Source: Marinilactibacillus kalidii | GTDB taxonomy: Bacteria; Bacillota; Bacilli; Lactobacillales; Carnobacteriaceae_A | Assembly: GCF_017599325.1 (NCBI RefSeq) | Contig: NZ_JAGFVM010000050.1 | Span: forward strand, 1-41,964 | Reading direction: 5' to 3' | Length of the DNA: 41,964 nucleotides | In this document: positions 15,596 through 24,500 of the stretch, one piece after another | Layout of the letters: each line of letters opens with the position of its first letter | Position numbering within the stretch: the stretch's first letter is position 1 | Notes under the pieces: generated by a model | Told to the model about the DNA's origin: nothing | Database searches by the model: none | Seen by the model: the letters and a program-made list of their open reading frames with translations, nothing else | Translations under genes and position numbers: made by a program

Positions 15596-17545
15596 ATGTT
15601 AGATTCAACAATAACAATTAATGACGAATTTTGGAAGCGTTATATCGATTTAATCAAAACTGAAATGATTCCATTCCAGTGGAATGTATTACATGATCAA
15701 GAAGATATCAAAATTGACAAAGAACGTGATGACGCAAGTATTCCATCCGAGAAAAGTCATGCGATCGAAAACTTTAGAATCGCTGCTGGTCGCTCAGAAG
15801 GGCATCATTACGGCTGGTTATTTCAAGATTCAGATGTGTACAAATGGCTTGAGTCAGCTGCAAATGTCTATAAAATAACCAAAGATGAACATTTGAAACA
15901 AATGATGGATGAAGTAATTGATCTCATTCAAGATGCGCAAGAAGATGACGGCTATCTCAGTACGTTTTATCAAATCGATGCACCTCAACTTAAATTCCGA
16001 AGATTATTTGAGAGTCATGAACTTTATTGTGCCGGCCATTTAATTGAAGCTGCTGTTGCACATTATCTTGCGACTGATGATGATCGCTTAATTGAAGTTG
16101 TTAAGAAATATGTTGAATGTACCCAAACTCATTTTGGACCTGAAGAAGGTAAAATCAATGGTGCTGATGGTCATCAAGAAATCGAACTGGCTTTGGTTAA
16201 GTTATACGAAGTTACAAAAGATGAATCTTATTTGAAATTAAGTGAATGGTTCCTTGAAGTTCGTGGTCAAGATCCTGATTTCTTTAAAAAGCAGATGGAA
16301 GAAAATCTTGCACGAGGATTAGATAATCGCGACTCCATTATTATCAATAATGTTTACCATCAATCTCATAAACCAGTAACTGAACAAACAGAAGCAGTGG
16401 GACACGCTGTGAGATTAGTCTACATGGCTGCGGCTATGGCCGATGTCGCTTATCATACTAAAAACGATAAACTTTTTAAAGCAGCTAAAAAAATATGGAA
16501 AAACATTGTGAAGAAGAGAATGTATATCACTGGTGGCGTAGGATCAACCGTTAACGGAGAAGCCTTTACGTTTGATTTTGATCTTCCTAACGACACGATG
16601 TATTGCGAAACTTGTGCAGCTATCGGATTGATGTTTTTTGCCAAAGCGATGATGAAAAACGAAGTAGATGCCGAATATGCACATGTTCTTGAGCGTGCAC
16701 TCTACAACTCAGTAATAAGCGGAATGGCTTTAGATGGAAAACATTTCTTTTATGTCAATCCACTAGAAGTCAAGCCAGAATCCAGTCAATATGATCCAGC
16801 TAAGAGTCATGTAAAAGCGACTAGACCATCTTGGTTTGGATGTGCTTGTTGTCCGCCGAATATTGCTCGAACATTGACATCGTTAGAGCAATACCTTTAC
16901 GACACAACGTCTGATAAATTGTATATTAATCTATTTATGGATCATACTGGTACAGTTGACTTGAATGATCATAAAATTGACGTAGAACAAGTCGTATCTT
17001 TTGAAGAAGAAGGTTCTATAGAGATTTCATTAGATGCTCCATCTGATTTTGTAGCGGGCATTCGCATACCTACATGGGTGGATGATTTAAGTATCAAAAA
17101 TGAAACAGAAACGATTGAGTATACTATCGAAGATGGGTATGCCTTAGTAAATGTCTCTGGTAAGACAAAGCTAACCGTTACATTCTCTATCCCTGTTATC
17201 ATGCACCAAGCAAATCCTAAAGTAAGAGACGATTTAGGAAAAGTCGCTTTACAAAGAGGCCCATTTGTTTACTGTCTTGAAGAAGAAGATAACGGAAACG
17301 ATTTGCACTTGAATAAAATCAAAGAAGTTGTCTTTGCTGAGAAGAGGACAGACCCGGTTCTTGGTGACTTTGTTGCACTTAAAGCCGAAGGTGAAAAACA
17401 AGTCATTGATGATGAATGGGAAAATACGCTTTATCGACCATATCGTCAACCAAGCTATACTGAAAAAGACTTAACCTTTATCCCTTATCATTTATGGGCT
17501 AATCGTTCGGTTGGTGAGATGAGTGTTTGGATAGGGAAAAAATAA
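15596..17545 (+). CDS. GH127 beta-L-arabinofuranosidase, cytoplasmic
   Basis: A 649-residue family 127 protein: an (alpha/alpha)6 barrel with C-terminal beta-sandwich domains. The catalytic site known from Bifidobacterium HypBA1 is complete: E322 in NGEAFT (acid/base), E338 and C340 in YCETCAA, and C418 and C419 in GCACCPPN, which bind zinc and include the Cys nucleophile; the numbering is almost the same as in HypBA1. It has no signal peptide, so its substrates must be imported. The likely reaction is release of beta-linked L-arabinofuranose from short oligosaccharides or glycopeptides. It is first in a two-gene operon with a GH27 enzyme, behind two AraR boxes. RBS GGAGG is 8 bases before the ATG. 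Confidence 0.92.
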   Translation: MLDSTITINDEFWKRYIDLIKTEMIPFQWNVLHDQEDIKIDKERDDASIPSEKSHAIENFRIAAGRSEGHHYGWLFQDSDVYKWLESAANVYKITKDEHLKQMMDEVIDLIQDAQEDDGYLSTFYQIDAPQLKFRRLFESHELYCAGHLIEAAVAHYLATDDDRLIEVVKKYVECTQTHFGPEEGKINGADGHQEIELALVKLYEVTKDESYLKLSEWFLEVRGQDPDFFKKQMEENLARGLDNRDSIIINNVYHQSHKPVTEQTEAVGHAVRLVYMAAAMADVAYHTKNDKLFKAAKKIWKNIVKKRMYITGGVGSTVNGEAFTFDFDLPNDTMYCETCAAIGLMFFAKAMMKNEVDAEYAHVLERALYNSVISGMALDGKHFFYVNPLEVKPESSQYDPAKSHVKATRPSWFGCACCPPNIARTLTSLEQYLYDTTSDKLYINLFMDHTGTVDLNDHKIDVEQVVSFEEEGSIEISLDAPSDFVAGIRIPTWVDDLSIKNETETIEYTIEDGYALVNVSGKTKLTVTFSIPVIMHQANPKVRDDLGKVALQRGPFVYCLEEEDNGNDLHLNKIKEVVFAEKRTDPVLGDFVALKAEGEKQVIDDEWENTLYRPYRQPSYTEKDLTFIPYHLWANRSVGEMSVWIGKK

Positions 17546-17566
17546 TAGACTATAAGGAGTTTCTTA

Positions 17567-18844
17567 ATGAAAGCATTTAGAACATGGGCACAGACTCCAC
17601 CAAAAGGGTGGAATAGCTGGGACTGCTTTGGAGCTGCTGTCACGGAAGAGGATGTCCGTCAAAACGCTGCATATATGGCAGAACATTTACTAGATTATGG
17701 ATGGGAATATGTCGTGGTCGATATCCAATGGTATGAACCCAATGCGGATTCTTCTGTTTATCATCCTTTTACAGATCTTGAAATGGATGAATATTCTAGA
17801 TTGATACCAGCTGTCAATCGTTTCCCTTCTGCTAAGGAAGGAGCTGGGTTCAAAGAACTTGGAGAGTACATTCACTCGCTTGGCTTGAAATTTGGTATCC
17901 ATATTATGAGAGGGATTCCAAGACAAGCTGTTCATCAAAATACACCAATCAAAAATTCAACTTATACAGCTAGAGATATTGCAAAACCAAATTCTATCTC
18001 TCCATGGAATACGGACATGTATGGGGTTGATACAAGCAAACCGGGGGCAAAAGAATACTATGCTTCTTTAATAGAACTTTATGCTTCATGGGGCGTGGAT
18101 TTCTTGAAAATCGACGACATTGCTGATTCGAAATTATATGGTGGTCATATTGATGAGATTGCGCTTATTAGAGAGGTCATTGATGAGTCGGGTAGAGAAA
18201 TCGTACTCAGTTTATCACCGGGACCAGCATCTTTAGAACATGGTAGTTTTCTTCACAATCACGCTAATATGTGGCGCTTGACGGATGATTACTGGGATAA
18301 TTGGTGGCAGCTTTATGAAATGTTTGAAAAGAGTGCTAAATGGTCTCCATTCGTTAGACCAGGAAACTGGCCAGATTGTGATATGTTGCCGTTAGGTCAT
18401 ATTGGTGTGAGATCTTTAGATGGTGGTGGCGGAGATAGAATGACTCGCTTTACTAAAGCTGAGCAAAAATCTATGATGTCACTTTGGTCGATATTTAAAT
18501 CACCATTAATGTTCGGAGGGCATCTACCAGATAATGACGATTGGACCTTGTCGCTACTTCAAAATAAAGACTTGCAAGAGCTGATTGAATTGGGACATGG
18601 GGGTTATGAAGTATCTAGAACAGATGATATCGTTATCTGGTATAGTAAAACGGAAGCGCACGAATGGATAGCCGTTTTCAACTTGAATGACGAAACGAGA
18701 AACGTAGAACTGAATACTAATGACTTACTTGAGTATCCTGCTAAACAGCTCGAAGAGATCTGGTCGAAAAATCAAATAGCTGTTCAGGATACTACTAAGT
18801 TAATGATTGAACCACATGATGTAAAACTATTCAAAACGATTTAA
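17567..18844 (+). CDS. GH27 enzyme, probable beta-L-arabinopyranosidase
   Basis: A 425-residue family 27 TIM barrel with a C-terminal beta domain and no signal peptide. PKGWNSWDCFG at the N-terminus is the family mark. The nucleophile is D183 in FLKIDDI and the acid/base is probably D241 in RLTDDYW. Alpha-galactosidases have Asp-Asp in the V-D-D-x-W motif after strand two; here it is V-D-I-Q-W, with Ile53 in the second position. The same Asp-to-Ile change is described for the beta-L-arabinopyranosidases of Streptomyces avermitilis and Geobacillus (Abp), where it removes the group that binds the galactose 6-OH. This and the operon with GH127 under AraR boxes favour beta-L-arabinopyranosidase over alpha-galactosidase. 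Confidence 0.85.
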   Translation: MKAFRTWAQTPPKGWNSWDCFGAAVTEEDVRQNAAYMAEHLLDYGWEYVVVDIQWYEPNADSSVYHPFTDLEMDEYSRLIPAVNRFPSAKEGAGFKELGEYIHSLGLKFGIHIMRGIPRQAVHQNTPIKNSTYTARDIAKPNSISPWNTDMYGVDTSKPGAKEYYASLIELYASWGVDFLKIDDIADSKLYGGHIDEIALIREVIDESGREIVLSLSPGPASLEHGSFLHNHANMWRLTDDYWDNWWQLYEMFEKSAKWSPFVRPGNWPDCDMLPLGHIGVRSLDGGGGDRMTRFTKAEQKSMMSLWSIFKSPLMFGGHLPDNDDWTLSLLQNKDLQELIELGHGGYEVSRTDDIVIWYSKTEAHEWIAVFNLNDETRNVELNTNDLLEYPAKQLEEIWSKNQIAVQDTTKLMIEPHDVKLFKTI

Positions 18845-18845
18845 T

Positions 18846-18896
18846 AGAAAAGGATCAATGAGACAGTGAGAACCTGTTTCTTTGATCCTTTTTAAT
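18846..18896. terminator. Bidirectional terminator between GH27 and pentapeptide genes
   Basis: AAAAGGATCAA and TTGATCCTTTTT form the outer stem, and GAGACAG with CTGTTTC forms the inner stem. T runs lie on the 3' side in both directions, so it serves the GH27 operon and the convergent gene on the minus strand. Confidence 0.85.
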
Positions 18897-18898
18897 CG

Positions 18899-19540
18899 CT
18901 AATCTTTAATGACAAGCCCAAGTAATTGTAAAAAGCCTAGCGCTTGTTCACTATTGACGATTGCGCCACGTATATTTTCTGTATCGACGACTATTTTCTC
19001 AAAGGTAGACGTTCTGAGATTTACACCTTTTAATGAAGTGTTTGAGAAGCGAACACCAGTCATTTCAGAATGATCGAATTGCATATTTTTTAATTTGTTT
19101 TCATAAAAGTCTGCTTCTCTTAACCGACAAGTATCGAAGCGAACGTTTTTATGCTTAGCATAAGCAAAGCCAGCTAAATCTAAAACGCATTGATTGAATT
19201 GAACATCCTCTAGAAAGCTATCACCAAAAGAGACACCATTCATTCTGCAATGCTGAAAAGAAACTTGTTTAAGTGCTGACTCATTTATCTCTGCATTAAT
19301 GCATTGACAATGATCAAATAATACATCTTTAAAATAAGCATTTGGGATATTGATAAAATCGAATTGCACATTTCTGAAAACCATATTTTTAAACTCAACA
19401 TTTCTTACAGAATTTAGTTGAATCGTACAATTTTCAATAAGTACATTTTCTAGTATAGGATCTTCATAATCGATCAGTGCCTCGAAATCTCCTACAGGTA
19501 GATGATCTGGAATAGTTGGTTCGATAATTTTTTTTGCCAT
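18899..19540 (-). CDS. Pentapeptide-repeat protein, Qnr-like
   Basis: A 213-residue protein made almost entirely of pentapeptide repeats of the A(D/N)LXX type (examples: VEFKN MVFRN VQFDF; VRFDT CRLRE ADFYE), which fold as a right-handed square beta-helix. It ends in EQALGFLQLLGLVIKD, a helix like the dimerisation helix of Qnr/MfpA proteins, and its length is near the 211-218 residues of Qnr proteins. Such proteins mimic DNA and protect gyrase from quinolones or toxins. Whether this one binds gyrase cannot be told from sequence alone, and plain pentapeptide proteins of unknown role are common. The gene stands alone, convergent with the GH27 operon, with an AAGGAGT ribosome site. Confidence 0.85.
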   Translation of the reverse strand: MAKKIIEPTIPDHLPVGDFEALIDYEDPILENVLIENCTIQLNSVRNVEFKNMVFRNVQFDFINIPNAYFKDVLFDHCQCINAEINESALKQVSFQHCRMNGVSFGDSFLEDVQFNQCVLDLAGFAYAKHKNVRFDTCRLREADFYENKLKNMQFDHSEMTGVRFSNTSLKGVNLRTSTFEKIVVDTENIRGAIVNSEQALGFLQLLGLVIKD

Positions 19541-19596
19541 GTTGGACTCCTTTTTTACGATTTCTGTAAAATTAGTTTATCTCTTTATCTAATGTG

Positions 19597-19625
19597 TTAC
19601 AAGTAGAGGAAATGTTTGGTATAAT
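19597..19625 (+). promoter_or_regulatory. Promoter of the SNF2 helicase gene
   Basis: -35 TTACAA (19597-19602), spacer 17, consensus -10 TATAAT (19620-19625) with an extended TG at 19617-19618. It leads into an untranslated leader of about 75 nt. Confidence 0.75.
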
Positions 19626-19706
19626 AAAAAGATGGTTAAAGGTAAGCACAGTTAAACGATTTTATTTAAATAAATACCGTTCAAAATGGTTAAAAGGATG
19701 ACATGC

Positions 19707-22700
19707 ATGTTCAAAAAGCAATTTTTTCCGGAAAGTACAGTTAAAAGTCTCGCGACCAATACCAATGTATTTGCTGAGGGTGTTAAACTTTCAACCGATC
19801 AGGCAGTAAAACTTGTTTCGGTGAATGATAAGGAAAGTACCTTGACTTTTACAGTGGAAGATCACAAAAACGAGCAAATCAATCTAAGATTTTATCCAAA
19901 CGGCGTAGCAAAAAAATATCATTGTACATGCGTGCCATTCGAAAAACATTCGGGTGCTTGCAAGCATGTTGTAGCTAGTATGCTACAAGCTAATCTCGTC
20001 CAACAAGATGATTTGAAAAAAGCAATCCGTTCGAATCCAGGAGCAGCATTAAAAGAGCCGATGTTCTCCTACAAAAAAAGTGAAGAAGCATTAAAGCAAC
20101 TGATTCAAGTATCTAAACAAGAAATTTCAAGACAAACAAATGATTATCGAAATCAATCATTAAAATTTGAGTTTATATTGAATATTAGTGGAACGGGTTA
20201 TGCCTATGCTTATGATCTATTCATGAAAGTCGGTTTAGACAGACTCTATGTCGTTAAAAATATTCCACATGTCATTTCTGAAATACTAGAAGGCCGTCCT
20301 TATGAATTCGGTAAGAATTTTACGTATGACCCTTACCAGCATGGACTAAATCCAGCAGATCGTAAAATGCTCGAAGTGCTTTATGATGTTTATCAACTTG
20401 TTCGATCAGCCACGCCTGTTGGCTATACAAATTCTTATCAGAACAAGAGTGATATAGAAATTCCTTCGAGAAGTTTGAAATTAGTCTTGAAAAATTTGGA
20501 AAGAACAGATGGCGGCTTTGTGAGGTTTGGGCGACCACCTAAGCATCTCATGAAGTTGAGTGATTTGGATAAGCTGTTGATTACTGAATCGTTTGAACGT
20601 TTTCCATTGAAATTCCAATTAGAAAAGAAAGATCAGCTTTACCATTTTTCTATTTCTGAAGAAGATACTGAAGAGCTAGAAATGAATTTTCACCGTGGTG
20701 CTAACGTTGTAGAATGGAATCATGAATTCTTCTTTTTGACGTCTGAGCAGTATAAACTACTAAGTAACTTAATGGAAGTTTTTAATAAAAATAATAAAGC
20801 ACCACTCGTCATGCGTTCTAGAGATTTAACTGAGTTTGCTTCAACTGTCCTTTCTCAATTATCTTCTTTCTTGGAGATTGATGTCAAAGATGAAGTTAAA
20901 CAAACCGTATACCGAGAAGATCTTGTAGCGCAGTGCTATATTGATACGCTAGATGACCAGTTATTGATCAGTCCTGTATTTAAATATGGGGAACTAACGA
21001 TTTTCCCTCTTAAAGATGAACCGATAGAAGAGTCTATGGAAAAAGTGGTTATTAGACAATTGATTCGTGAAGATGGCTTATTAAGGTTGGCACATGAATG
21101 CTTGAGTACTGCTGTTGTAAAAGACGGTCACTGGGTGCTAGATTCTCTCGATGAGTTGAGTGAATTTCTTTACGAAAGTCTGCCTATCTTGGCGGAACAG
21201 TTTGAGATTTTCATGTCTACGAATGCGAAACAACTTGTTTATGAGCCAAGAACAGCTCCTTCGATATCCATTGAATTGAATCGTAATTCTAATTTGCTTG
21301 ACATTAACTTTGAAGCAGAAGATATCGAAGCGGATGACTTAAAAGAGTTGATTAGACAGCTGAATAATAATAAGCATTATTACCGTTTATCTAATGGGAA
21401 AATTCTTAATTTAAGAGAAGAAAAATTCAAACAGTTAAATGAAACAGTTCAAAAGATGGATATAGACACTGAAGATATTAAGGAAGAAATGACTGTCCCA
21501 TTATTCCAAGGATTGACTGTACTTGAAGATGCGATCATTAACAAAGGGAACCAGTTTAGAAAATTGACGCAACAGCTTCTTGAGCCGCAGAGTCTTGATT
21601 TTGAGATTCCAGATCAATTGAACGCTGACCTAAGACCGTACCAGAAAACAGGATTTAATTGGTTGAAATCACTCGATCATTATGGTTTCGGAGGCGTATT
21701 AGCTGATGATATGGGATTAGGGAAGACACTACAGACGATTACTTTCTTATTATCGAAAGTGAAAGAAGTAGGGGGACAATATTTAATCATTTGTCCGTCA
21801 AGTGTTCTTTATAACTGGCAACATGAATTTCAGAAGTTTGCACCTGAAATTAAAACGATGCTGATCGCAGGTTCGATTGAAGAAAGAGAAGCCGCTATTG
21901 AGCAATCGTCAGAACAGAATATTCCAGTGCTGATTACAAGTTATCCATTGATTCAAAGAGACTTTGTTCTTTACAAAGATCATGATTTTAAAACGATTAT
22001 CTTGGATGAATCGCAAAACGTCAAAAATAGTTCTGCCAAAACGACACAAGCTGTTTTACACTTGAAGTCAGATACGAAATTCGCCTTATCGGGTACACCG
22101 ATAGAAAATAACCTTGGTGAGTTATGGTCTCTATTCTCAATCGTTCAGCCAGGATTATTCAAAAGTAGAAAAGCGTATAAACAAACAACACAAACGAGAA
22201 TCGCTTCCAAAATAAGGCCTTTTGTCTTAAGAAGACTAAAACGAGATGTATTAAGTGATCTACCAGCCAAAACGGAAACCACTGAATACATTGATTTATC
22301 TCCAGAGCAAAAACGGATTTATCAATCACAATTAACGATGATTCGTGAAGAAGTTAAAGGCATGATCAAAGATAATACGTTTGAGAAGAATCGTATACGT
22401 GTGCTTGCTGGCATGACCAGATTAAGACAGATTTGTTGTGATCCTTCATTGATTTCTTCTGACTTTGAAGGAGATTCTTCAAAACTGGAACGCTTACTAG
22501 AATATTTAGAAGAAGCTCGTTTGAACGGCAAGCGTGTTGTTCTCTTCTCACAATTTACTTCTATGCTAAGTATCATAAGAGAACGTTTAGATAAAATAGA
22601 CGTTGATTATCATTATTTAGACGGACAAACGAAAAATGAAGACCGTCTAAAACTAACAACTAGATTCAACATGGGCGAAAAAGATTTATTCCTGATTTCT

Positions 22701-22991
22701 CTGAAAGCTGGGGGAACGGGACTAAACTTAACTGGTGGCGATACTGTTATCTTGTATGATTCTTGGTGGAACCCAGCTATTGAGGATCAAGCGGCTGACC
22801 GTGTCCACCGGTACGGACAGAAAAATGCTGTGCAGGTCATTCGTTTGATAGCGACCGGAACAATTGAAGAAAGAATCAATGAATTACAGGCTAAAAAGCG
22901 TGAGTTGATTGATGATGTAATTGAAACAGGCAACGAGAAGACGATTACGAGTTTATCTAAAGATGAAGTGCTGAATCTATTAAATGATTAA
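19707..22991 (+). CDS. SWIM zinc-finger SNF2-family helicase/ATPase
   Basis: A 1094-residue protein of the bacterial SNF2 group. The SWIM zinc finger at about residues 70-95 shows C-x-C and, further on, C-K-H. A long middle region typical of the bacterial members follows. The SNF2 ATPase starts near 640 with DDMGLGKTLQT (Walker A), then LDESQNVKN (motif II), SGTPIENNLGELW (motif III), LFSQFTSML, GGTGLNL and DRVHRYGQ (motif VI). It translocates on double-stranded DNA; its role in Firmicutes is not settled but links to transcription or repair have been proposed. The start was set at ATG 19707, because AAAGGA lies 8 bases before it; in-frame ATGs at 19686 and 19698 have no proper site. It has its own promoter. 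Confidence 0.92.
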   Translation: MFKKQFFPESTVKSLATNTNVFAEGVKLSTDQAVKLVSVNDKESTLTFTVEDHKNEQINLRFYPNGVAKKYHCTCVPFEKHSGACKHVVASMLQANLVQQDDLKKAIRSNPGAALKEPMFSYKKSEEALKQLIQVSKQEISRQTNDYRNQSLKFEFILNISGTGYAYAYDLFMKVGLDRLYVVKNIPHVISEILEGRPYEFGKNFTYDPYQHGLNPADRKMLEVLYDVYQLVRSATPVGYTNSYQNKSDIEIPSRSLKLVLKNLERTDGGFVRFGRPPKHLMKLSDLDKLLITESFERFPLKFQLEKKDQLYHFSISEEDTEELEMNFHRGANVVEWNHEFFFLTSEQYKLLSNLMEVFNKNNKAPLVMRSRDLTEFASTVLSQLSSFLEIDVKDEVKQTVYREDLVAQCYIDTLDDQLLISPVFKYGELTIFPLKDEPIEESMEKVVIRQLIREDGLLRLAHECLSTAVVKDGHWVLDSLDELSEFLYESLPILAEQFEIFMSTNAKQLVYEPRTAPSISIELNRNSNLLDINFEAEDIEADDLKELIRQLNNNKHYYRLSNGKILNLREEKFKQLNETVQKMDIDTEDIKEEMTVPLFQGLTVLEDAIINKGNQFRKLTQQLLEPQSLDFEIPDQLNADLRPYQKTGFNWLKSLDHYGFGGVLADDMGLGKTLQTITFLLSKVKEVGGQYLIICPSSVLYNWQHEFQKFAPEIKTMLIAGSIEEREAAIEQSSEQNIPVLITSYPLIQRDFVLYKDHDFKTIILDESQNVKNSSAKTTQAVLHLKSDTKFALSGTPIENNLGELWSLFSIVQPGLFKSRKAYKQTTQTRIASKIRPFVLRRLKRDVLSDLPAKTETTEYIDLSPEQKRIYQSQLTMIREEVKGMIKDNTFEKNRIRVLAGMTRLRQICCDPSLISSDFEGDSSKLERLLEYLEEARLNGKRVVLFSQFTSMLSIIRERLDKIDVDYHYLDGQTKNEDRLKLTTRFNMGEKDLFLISLKAGGTGLNLTGGDTVILYDSWWNPAIEDQAADRVHRYGQKNAVQVIRLIATGTIEERINELQAKKRELIDDVIETGNEKTITSLSKDEVLNLLND

Positions 22992-23020
22992 TGTCGTATC
23001 TGAGTCATAAGTGTCAATGG

Positions 23021-23049
23021 TTGTATAACTTTCTTAGAAGTTCTAAGAT
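23021..23049 (+). promoter_or_regulatory. Promoter with overlapping palindrome before the GRAM-like gene
   Basis: -35 TTGTAT (23021-23026), spacer 17, -10 TAAGAT (23044-23049). The perfect palindrome CTTAGAAGTTCTAAG (23033-23047) lies in the spacer and covers part of the -10, as an operator would. No terminator is seen between the SNF2 gene and this promoter. Confidence 0.5.
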
Positions 23050-23095
23050 AAGGCTGTAATTCATTATGAATGAATGTATAGAGAAGGTGTGTAAA

Positions 23096-23443
23096 ATGGA
23101 AAACAAGACAATTGGTTTAGCGTTACCACCTGAAGAATCAATCATACTCGAAAAACGAGCTAACAAGAAAAAGACATGGTTTAATTATTTGGGTGGTAAA
23201 ATAGTTTTAACGAACGGTGCGGTATATTTTAAACCTCATAAATTTAATACATCTTACGATATCACAAGAGTTCCCTTAAAAGACATTCATGTATTAAGGA
23301 AAGGGTCTTCTTTTAAACTCATACCTAACCGAATGATTATCGGAGACCAACAAGGTACGGAACATGTTTTTGTTGTCTCTAATCGTGAGGCATTCTTTCA
23401 TGCATTAGAAACACAATTAAGAAACAAAGAAGTGAAAAAATAA
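23096..23443 (+). CDS. GRAM/PH-like domain protein of unknown function
   Basis: A 115-residue protein with no signal peptide or membrane segment. The pattern G-G-K-I-V-L-T-N-G-A-V-Y-F-K-P-H, then I-T-R-V-P-L-K-D-I and F-K-L-I-P-N, resembles the beta-strand order of bacterial GRAM/PH-like domains, in which an L-T-N-x-x-L/V-x-F motif is common. The start was set to ATG 23096, since GAAGGTG is 7 bases upstream; the in-frame ATG at 23066 lacks a site. Such domains bind membranes or proteins; no partner is visible. It stands between the helicase and miaA as a single-gene unit with its own promoter and terminator. Confidence 0.7.
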   Translation: MENKTIGLALPPEESIILEKRANKKKTWFNYLGGKIVLTNGAVYFKPHKFNTSYDITRVPLKDIHVLRKGSSFKLIPNRMIIGDQQGTEHVFVVSNREAFFHALETQLRNKEVKK

Positions 23444-23446
23444 AAT

Positions 23447-23485
23447 TAGGCGGTGACTTCTACTGAGGTTGCTGCCTTTTTCTTT
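23447..23485 (+). terminator. Terminator after the GRAM-like gene
   Basis: AGGCGGTGAC (23448-23457) pairs with GTTGCTGCCT, using several G-U pairs, and TTTTTCTTT follows. It separates the GRAM-like gene from miaA. Confidence 0.75.
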
Positions 23486-23518
23486 CATTCAAACGACTAA
23501 GATTTGCTTCTATTCCTA

Positions 23519-23527
23519 TGTTATACT
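23519..23527 (+). promoter_or_regulatory. Extended -10 promoter for miaA-hflX
   Basis: TGTTATACT holds an extended -10 (TG, one base, TATACT at 23522-23527). No well-spaced -35 is seen, which is usual for extended -10 promoters. It is 34 bases upstream of the miaA start. Confidence 0.5.
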
Positions 23528-23560
23528 GTCTAATAAGGCCACGTCTAATGGAGGGAAATA

Positions 23561-24496
23561 GTGAAAGATAAATTAATCATCATCGTTGGACCGACAGCAG
23601 TTGGGAAAACGAGTTTAAGTATTGAATTGGCAGAACGAATTGGTGGGGAGATCATCAGCGGTGATGCTATGCAAGTATATAAAACCCTAGATATAGGAAC
23701 AGCGAAAGCGACCCTTTCTGAGCGTGAGCGTATCCCTCATCATTTGATTGATGTTGTAGAGCCAGAAGAACCGTACACGGTCTCTGATTTTAAAACATTA
23801 GCTTCAGAAAAAATTGATGAAATTATTGGTCGCGGTAAAGTACCGATCATTGCTGGTGGGACAGGATTATATATTGAATCTCTTCTATATAATGTCTCAC
23901 ATGGCGGCGAAGCTAAGCCAGATCTACAATATCGTGAAAGCTTAGAGAAAAAAGTTGAAATGGAAGGGAAGCAAGTAGTATGGGAAACGTTAAATGAAGT
24001 TGATCCTGAAGCAGCCGCTACTATTCATCCTAACAACGTGCGAAGAGTCATTCGAGCGCTAGAAGTTTTTCAAACAACTGGCAAACGGTTTTCTTCTTTG
24101 CAAAAAGAGAAACAACAAAAAGCACCTTTATATGATGCCTATATGATTGGCTTAAGTACGGACAGAGAAAAATTGTATCAGAGAATCAATCAGCGTGTTG
24201 ATCTTATGGTGGAGCAAGGGTTATTTGACGAAGCCAGCAGATTGTTTCGTGAAGTTTCAAAAGATGCTCAAAGCGTTAAAGGCATTGGCTATAAAGAATG
24301 GTTACCTTATATAGAAGGTTTAGGTACTTTTGAAAGTAGTGTAGAATCGATTAAACAGCAGTCAAGAAGATATGCAAAAAGACAGTTGACTTGGTTCCGA
24401 AATCGTATGGAAATCAATAGTTGGTGGGATCTCGTTGAATATCCTACACAAATCGAACTATTAAATGAAGAAATAAAAAGATTTTTAAGGACGTGA
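23561..24496 (+). CDS. miaA: tRNA dimethylallyltransferase
   Basis: A 311-residue enzyme that adds an isopentenyl group to A37 of tRNAs reading UNN codons. The P-loop GPTAVGKTS is at the N-terminus, followed by SGDAMQVYKTLDIGTAK and GGTGLYIESLLY, all typical of MiaA. The C-terminal part includes SVKGIGYKEW and the RRYAKRQLTWFRNR tail that contacts tRNA. The start is GTG at 23561 behind GGAGGGA. The next gene, hflX, begins four bases after its stop, so the two form an operon; hfq, which often lies between them in other bacteria, is absent. Confidence 0.97.
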   Translation: MKDKLIIIVGPTAVGKTSLSIELAERIGGEIISGDAMQVYKTLDIGTAKATLSERERIPHHLIDVVEPEEPYTVSDFKTLASEKIDEIIGRGKVPIIAGGTGLYIESLLYNVSHGGEAKPDLQYRESLEKKVEMEGKQVVWETLNEVDPEAAATIHPNNVRRVIRALEVFQTTGKRFSSLQKEKQQKAPLYDAYMIGLSTDREKLYQRINQRVDLMVEQGLFDEASRLFREVSKDAQSVKGIGYKEWLPYIEGLGTFESSVESIKQQSRRYAKRQLTWFRNRMEINSWWDLVEYPTQIELLNEEIKRFLRT

Positions 24497-24500
24497 TGGT

